Shown here: in pieces, positions 60,631 through 64,000 of the stretch
Layout: each line of letters begins with the position of its first letter
How positions within the stretch are numbered: the stretch's first letter is position 1
NCBI RefSeq assembly: GCF_020991275.1
Contig: NZ_JAJLQY010000004.1
Location: 62,001 to 126,000, forward strand
Reading direction: 5' to 3'
DNA from: Actinocorallia sp. API 0066
GTDB taxonomy: Bacteria; Actinomycetota; Actinomycetes; Streptosporangiales; Streptosporangiaceae
DNA: 64,000 nt
Position numbers and translations under genes: made by a program
The notes under the pieces: generated by a model
Told to the model about the DNA's origin: nothing
Database searches by the model: none
The model's input: the letters and a program-made list of their open reading frames with translations, nothing else

Positions 60631-60719
60631 CGGACCTGATCGTGGCCGGGATCATCGGTGTGCTGCTGTGGGTGCTGGCCGTGGTCGCCCTGGTCGTGTG
60701 GGCTAGGGCGGGCCGGTGA
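60627..60719 (+). CDS. Cassette B 30-residue single-helix membrane peptide
   Basis: Thirty residues starting with GTG: it begins VTDLIVAGIIGVLLWVL and ends VVWARAGR. It is a single transmembrane helix with a basic end and a close paralogue of the peptide at 39774-39866 (same length, same LIVA-x-IIG-x-LLWV core and ARAGR-type end). It overlaps the upstream gene by GTGA. Two copies in the same relative position argue against chance. Confidence 0.72.
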   Translation: MTDLIVAGIIGVLLWVLAVVALVVWARAGR

Positions 60720-60781
60720 GGCGCGGCGTGGCTCGTGCGGAATCGTGTGTCTTTCGGGGGGTTCGCGGTTAGGGTCGGGGC

Positions 60782-61273
60782 GTGACGACGCGGAACTCGC
60801 ACTGCTCCTTCTGTGGATCGCGCTTTGGTGAGGGGGCGGCCTGGCCCCGGACGTGCGGCGCCTGCGGCAACACGAGCTACCTGAACCCGGTGCCCGTCGC
60901 GGTCCTGCTGGTGCCGGTGGACGGCGGTCTGCTGACCGTGCGCCGGGCGGTGCCGCCACGCGTCGGGGTGCTCGCGCTGCCCGGTGGTTTCATCGACCAC
61001 GGTGAGTCCTGGCAGGAGGCGGCTAGCCGGGAGCTGCTGGAGGAGGCGGGTGTCACCGTCGATCCCGCGACCATCGGCCTCTTCGCCGCGCACAGCGCTC
61101 CGGACGGCACCCTCCTGGTGTTCGGCGCCGCCCCCGACCTCGCCTCGTCCGACCTGCCGCCGTTCACGCCCACCGCCGAGGCCAGCGAACGCGTCGTGAT
61201 CACCGGCCCGCGCGACCTCGCCTTTCCCCTGCACACGCGGGCCGCCCAGCAGTTCTTCCTGCGCCGCCGCTGA
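60782..61273 (+). CDS. NUDIX hydrolase with an N-terminal zinc ribbon
   Basis: This 163-residue protein has an N-terminal zinc ribbon (CSFCGSRF and CGACGN) and the Nudix box GGFIDHGESWQEAASRELLEEAG (G-x5-E-x7-RE-x-x-EE). It hydrolyses a nucleoside-diphosphate-linked compound; the ribbon resembles NudC-type NADH pyrophosphatases but the protein is much shorter. TAGGGT (60770-60775) lies six bases before GTG 60782, so the transcript is leaderless. It is convergent with doxX. Confidence 0.92.
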   Translation: MTTRNSHCSFCGSRFGEGAAWPRTCGACGNTSYLNPVPVAVLLVPVDGGLLTVRRAVPPRVGVLALPGGFIDHGESWQEAASRELLEEAGVTVDPATIGLFAAHSAPDGTLLVFGAAPDLASSDLPPFTPTAEASERVVITGPRDLAFPLHTRAAQQFFLRRR

Positions 61274-61277
61274 CCCG

Positions 61278-61652
61278 TCAGAAGGCGTGCGGGCCGAAGC
61301 GGCCCCAGGCGACGAAGACGGAGGCGATGAGGAGAAGCGCGTTGACGGGGAGCGGCTGGGTCTCCTTGCGGCGGACGTGGATCACGAGGGCGCCGACCAT
61401 GGTGACGGCGAGCCCGGCGGCGGCCAGCGGGACGAGGATCGTCGCGACGTCCACGAGCGCGGGCAGGATCAGGCCGACCGCGCCGAGCACCTCGACGACG
61501 CCGATCGCGGTGACCGACCAGGCGGGCCAGTCCTCGACCCAGGCGAGGCCCGACGCGGCAAGCTTCTCCTTCGGCTGGACCGCCTTCATCAGGCCCGCCG
61601 CGGCGAACAGGGCGGCGAGGATCCCGGCGACGATCCACAGGGCGACGTTCAT
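61278..61652 (-). CDS. DoxX family membrane protein
   Basis: This 124-residue protein has four hydrophobic segments: ALWIVAGILAALFAAAGLMKAVQP, VTAIGVVEVLGAVGLILPALV, ILVPLAAAGLAVTMVGALVI, and NALLLIASVFVAWGRFG. This is the DoxX fold. In mycobacteria DoxX helps the redox response with SodA and SseA; here no partner is adjacent. Two TTGAAG/CTTCAA-type palindromes upstream (61678-61719) suggest a MarR- or HxlR-type regulator. Confidence 0.88.
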   Translation of the reverse strand: MNVALWIVAGILAALFAAAGLMKAVQPKEKLAASGLAWVEDWPAWSVTAIGVVEVLGAVGLILPALVDVATILVPLAAAGLAVTMVGALVIHVRRKETQPLPVNALLLIASVFVAWGRFGPHAF

Positions 61653-61677
61653 GGGGGTTCCGATCCGAGGGGGAAAG

Positions 61678-61719
61678 TTGAAGCTTCAAGCTATTCCCCC
61701 CGCGCTTGAAGCGTCAAGC
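61678..61719. promoter_or_regulatory. Two palindromic boxes upstream of the DoxX gene
   Basis: TTGAAGCTTCAA (61678-61689) is a perfect 12-bp palindrome; GCTTGAAGCGTCAAGC (61704-61719) is a second with four central bases. They lie 26 bases apart, and the second overlaps the end of the DMT transporter gene. Confidence 0.6.
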
Positions 61720-62649
61720 TTCCCGGTCGACCCCCGGCCGCTCCGCCGGACGGGCCTCGCGGCGGGCCGAGCGGCGGGAGACCCAGACGCCCGCCAGGCA
61801 CAGCGTGCCGCCGACGAGGGCGGCGGCCGTGGGCAGCTCGTCAAGGAGGACCCAGGACATGAGGACAACGAGGGCGGGCACCGCGTACGTCGTCGCGCCC
61901 ATCCGGCCCGCCGTCGTCCGGGCCAGCGCGTAGGCCCACGTGGTGAACGCCAACGCCGTGGGGAAGACACCCAGGTAGACCATGTTCAGGGTCGCCGACG
62001 TGGGCGCGTCAGCCGCCTCCCGGACCAGGACGCCCGCGAAGGGCAGGCAGAGGACGGCGCCCACGAGGCAGCCGAAGAACGTCACCTGAAGCGCCGTCGC
62101 GTGCTTCAGCGCGGGCTTCTGGATGACGACGCCCGCCGCGTAGGTGAGCGCCGCGACGAGGCAGAGCACCACGCCGAGCGGTGACGCGTCGCCGTCGCCC
62201 TGGACGGCGAGGCCGACGACCACGGCGCCCGCGAAGGAGACGCCGAGCCCGAGGAACAGCGAGCGCGGCAGCCCCTCGCCGAGGAAGCGCCCGCCGAGCA
62301 GCGCGATGAGGATCGGCCCGATGTTCACCAGCATCGCCGCCGTGCCCGCGTCCACCTCGCGCTCGCCCCAGTTCAGCGCGACGGTGTAGAGCCCGAACCA
62401 CAGCGCCCCCGACCACAGGATGCCCGGCCACGCGGCGCGGCCCGGCAGCTTCGCGCCGCTCGCCGCCCACAGCGCGCCGAGGACGAGCGCGCCCGTCGCC
62501 AGCCTGCCGAGCGCCAGCGCGCCCGGCGAGTAGTGCTCCCCCGCGCTCCTGATCGAGACGAAGGCCGAGGCCCAGAAGAAGACGGTGACCCCCGCCGCGG
62601 CCAACGCCGCCCGGTTCCCGCCGCGTACCATGTCCACCCGTTCGTTCAT
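61714..62649 (-). CDS. EamA/DMT-family transporter
   Basis: This 311-residue protein has ten membrane segments in two EamA repeats: VTVFFWASAFVSIRSAGEHYSPGALALGRL near the start, ALNWGEREVDAGTAAMLVNIGPILIALLGG in the middle and ATTYAVPALVVLMSWVLLDELPTAAALVGG near the end. It is probably an exporter of metabolites or drugs. It has no regulator next to it. Its C-terminal tail is highly charged and cytosolic. Confidence 0.9.
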   Translation of the reverse strand: MNERVDMVRGGNRAALAAAGVTVFFWASAFVSIRSAGEHYSPGALALGRLATGALVLGALWAASGAKLPGRAAWPGILWSGALWFGLYTVALNWGEREVDAGTAAMLVNIGPILIALLGGRFLGEGLPRSLFLGLGVSFAGAVVVGLAVQGDGDASPLGVVLCLVAALTYAAGVVIQKPALKHATALQVTFFGCLVGAVLCLPFAGVLVREAADAPTSATLNMVYLGVFPTALAFTTWAYALARTTAGRMGATTYAVPALVVLMSWVLLDELPTAAALVGGTLCLAGVWVSRRSARREARPAERPGVDREA

Positions 62650-62974
62650 GATCAGAGACCCTAGGTCCGGCTTATGACGGCGACCACCGAAATATCACGG
62701 CGCCCCCTCCGTCACAGCACGCCGAAACCCCGCCCGCCCACGCCCGTCCTGACACACCTTCGGAGCCCGGAACCTGCCGCACCGCCCTATCGGTACCGCC
62801 GCGCGGCTATTTTCCGCCCGCCGGATTTTGGCACCTCTCGAACCGTAATCCCCACCTAGGGTGCTCGGCGCATACAAAAGGTGATCGGGCACATACGGCA
62901 GGTGAGGAAAGGTGTTCCATCTGACGGGACGGGGAGGGGGCGGAGTGCGGCGGGAGGCGGGTAGGTTGCGGCTC
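62650..62974. other. Noncoding region between the DMT transporter and IclR genes
   Basis: These 325 bases contain an A/T-richer stretch (ATTTTGGCACCTCTCGAACC near 62820) and CATACAAAAGGTGATCGGG near 62871, probably promoter elements of the divergent genes. TAGGTT (62962-62967) is the likely -10 box of the IclR gene. No gene was recognised. Confidence 0.45.
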
Positions 62975-63709
62975 ATGCACGCCAGGACGCGGGGGGAGCT
63001 CGGCCAGGGGGCGCGGATCGCCGCGATCCTCACCGCGTTCGGGGACCGGGACGAGCTGATCGGCCCGTCGGAGCTGGCGCGGCGCACCGGCCTGGCCCGC
63101 TCGACCGCGCACCGGCTCGCGCACGACCTCGCCGACGCCGGGCTGCTGGAGCGGGTGAACGGACGGATGCGGCCCGGACCGCTGCTGCTCACCCTCGCCC
63201 GGCGTGTCGTGGTGCCGCAGGCGCTGCGCGACGCGGCGGCCCCGCTCATGGCCGACCTGCGCGAGGCGGTCGGGCTCGGTGTCGCCCTCGCCGTGCTGGA
63301 CGGCGCCGACGTCGTCTGTGTGGAGAGCCTCCAGGTCGCGGGCGCCCCGGCCACGCCGCGCCGGGGCGACCGGCGGCCCGCGCTCGACACCGCAGCGGGC
63401 CGCGCCATCCTCGCGTTCTCGCCGCGCGAGCGGGCCGCCGCCGCGCTCGCCGCCGGAGTCCCCGGCGGGCTGCCGCGCCCGATGCTCGCCCGCCACCTGG
63501 ACCGGGTCCGCAAGGACGGCGTCGCCTACGACGTGCGCGAGCCGGGGCGCGGCACCGTCCGGGTCGCCGCGCCCGTGCTCGGCCCCGACGGCCGTGCCGT
63601 CGCCGCCCTGTCCGTCCCGTGCCGGGGCGGCCGCGACCGCGCCGAACGCGCCGCCTCCGCCGTCCGCGCCACCTCCCTCACCCTCTCCCGGGTCCTCCGC
63701 CCCGCCTGA
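62975..63709 (+). CDS. IclR-family transcriptional regulator
   Basis: This 244-residue protein has a winged helix at about 10-70 (IAAILTAFGDRDELIGPSELARRTGLARSTAHRLAHDLADAGLLERV) and an IclR effector domain after about 85, with ALDTAAGRAILAFSPRER. The ATG at 62975 lies seven bases after TAGGTT with no ribosome site, hence a leaderless mRNA; GTG 62945 is possible. It precedes an acetyltransferase gene on the same strand. Confidence 0.88.
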   Translation: MHARTRGELGQGARIAAILTAFGDRDELIGPSELARRTGLARSTAHRLAHDLADAGLLERVNGRMRPGPLLLTLARRVVVPQALRDAAAPLMADLREAVGLGVALAVLDGADVVCVESLQVAGAPATPRRGDRRPALDTAAGRAILAFSPRERAAAALAAGVPGGLPRPMLARHLDRVRKDGVAYDVREPGRGTVRVAAPVLGPDGRAVAALSVPCRGGRDRAERAASAVRATSLTLSRVLRPA

Positions 63710-63750
63710 CCGGGCGGGGAGTACGGTTTGCGGGGAAAGGGGTGGGAAGC

Positions 63751-64000
63751 GTGCGGCAGGAGACGGTGGCGGGCGTGGTGTTCCGGGAGGCCGGGGCCAC
63801 GGACGTGACGGCGGTGGTGGCGCTGGTGGAGTCGGCCTACCGGGGCGAGAGCAGCCGGGCCGGGTGGACGACCGAGGCGGATCTCCTGGACGGGCGGCGC
63901 ACCGACGAGTCGGCCGTCGCGGAACTGGTCGGCGGCGGGCCGGACCACCGGGTGCTGCTCGCCGAGAGCGACGGTGACCTCGTCGCCTGCTGCCATCTGG
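63751..64000 (+). CDS. GNAT acetyltransferase, N-terminal part (cut by the window end)
   Basis: From GTG 63751 the frame reads VVFREAGATDVTAVVALVESAYRGESSRAGWTTEADLLDGRRTDESAVAELV and continues to the window edge near LLAESDGDLVACCHL. This is the typical first half of a GNAT N-acetyltransferase (RE-A-x-x-D-x-x-A-V ... AYRG). The acetyl-CoA loop is not in the window, so the substrate is unknown. It lies 41 bases after the IclR gene and may be in its operon. Confidence 0.85.
   Translation, partial: MRQETVAGVVFREAGATDVTAVVALVESAYRGESSRAGWTTEADLLDGRRTDESAVAELVGGGPDHRVLLAESDGDLVACCHL

Overview
The window is about 72% GC and gene-dense. It has many GTG starts, an Lsr2 nucleoid protein, HTH/DUF5753 regulators with DUF397 and DUF6879 partners, DUF305/DUF6153 proteins and several genes whose promoters look leaderless. 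This points to a filamentous actinomycete. A Streptosporangiales or Thermomonosporaceae (Actinomadura-like) chromosome is the best guess from gene content alone. No rRNA, tRNA, CRISPR array, transposase or integrase was seen.

Layout. 0-12 kb: the end of an acyl-CoA synthetase, a small membrane protein, a 31-codon ORF, a large LuxR-type ATPase regulator, a divergent rhodanese/Lrp pair, a His/Gly-rich secreted protein, a PAP2-type phosphatase, a TetR regulator, an Acg-type nitroreductase, a GH1 beta-glucosidase and an amidase. 12-24 kb: a structured dispersed repeat, an HtaA-domain protein, a divergent LysR/DMT exporter, a small molybdopterin-binding-like protein, and the lower meta-cleavage operon (dienoate hydratase, acetaldehyde dehydrogenase, hydroxyoxovalerate aldolase) with an IclR regulator and a perfect palindromic operator. 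A BlaI/M56 peptidase pair and an orphan CYP102-type reductase follow. 24-39 kb: a hydrolase and PucR regulator, zwf facing a FadR-type regulator across a palindrome, a sterol desaturase family protein, a broken proC, a DUF305/LVIVD/DUF305/DUF6153 envelope cluster, an SDR and CoA-transferase, a zinc alcohol dehydrogenase, an SGNH hydrolase, and an iron-box-controlled siderophore-interacting protein.

39-52 kb is the accessory heart of the window. It holds an HTH/DUF5753 cassette with small proteins (one a 30-residue membrane peptide), metH behind a probable S-adenosylhomocysteine riboswitch, a cupin, lsr2, and a second HTH/DUF5753-DUF397 pair. That pair is divergent to a tight five-gene operon: two small tryptophan-rich proteins, a kinase-fold protein, a lactate/malate-dehydrogenase homologue and an HprK-like P-loop protein, ending in a strong terminator. 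I do not recognise this operon as a characterised system; it is the best candidate here for an undescribed pathway.

52-64 kb: an acyl-CoA synthetase lacking the usual C-terminal lysine, an enoyl-CoA hydratase coupled to an acetyltransferase, an aldehyde dehydrogenase with TetR, a MarR/nitroreductase pair, a third HTH cassette encoding a paralogue of the 30-residue membrane peptide, a NUDIX hydrolase, DoxX, a DMT transporter, an IclR regulator and a truncated acetyltransferase.

Two patterns link distant parts. One is a structured repeat near 12.1, 19.7 and 53.9 kb, with a degenerate copy inside a coding region at 34.0 kb. The other is the recurrence of HTH regulators next to very small proteins with a shared tryptophan signature. 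All functions are read from sequence and family knowledge; no searches were run.
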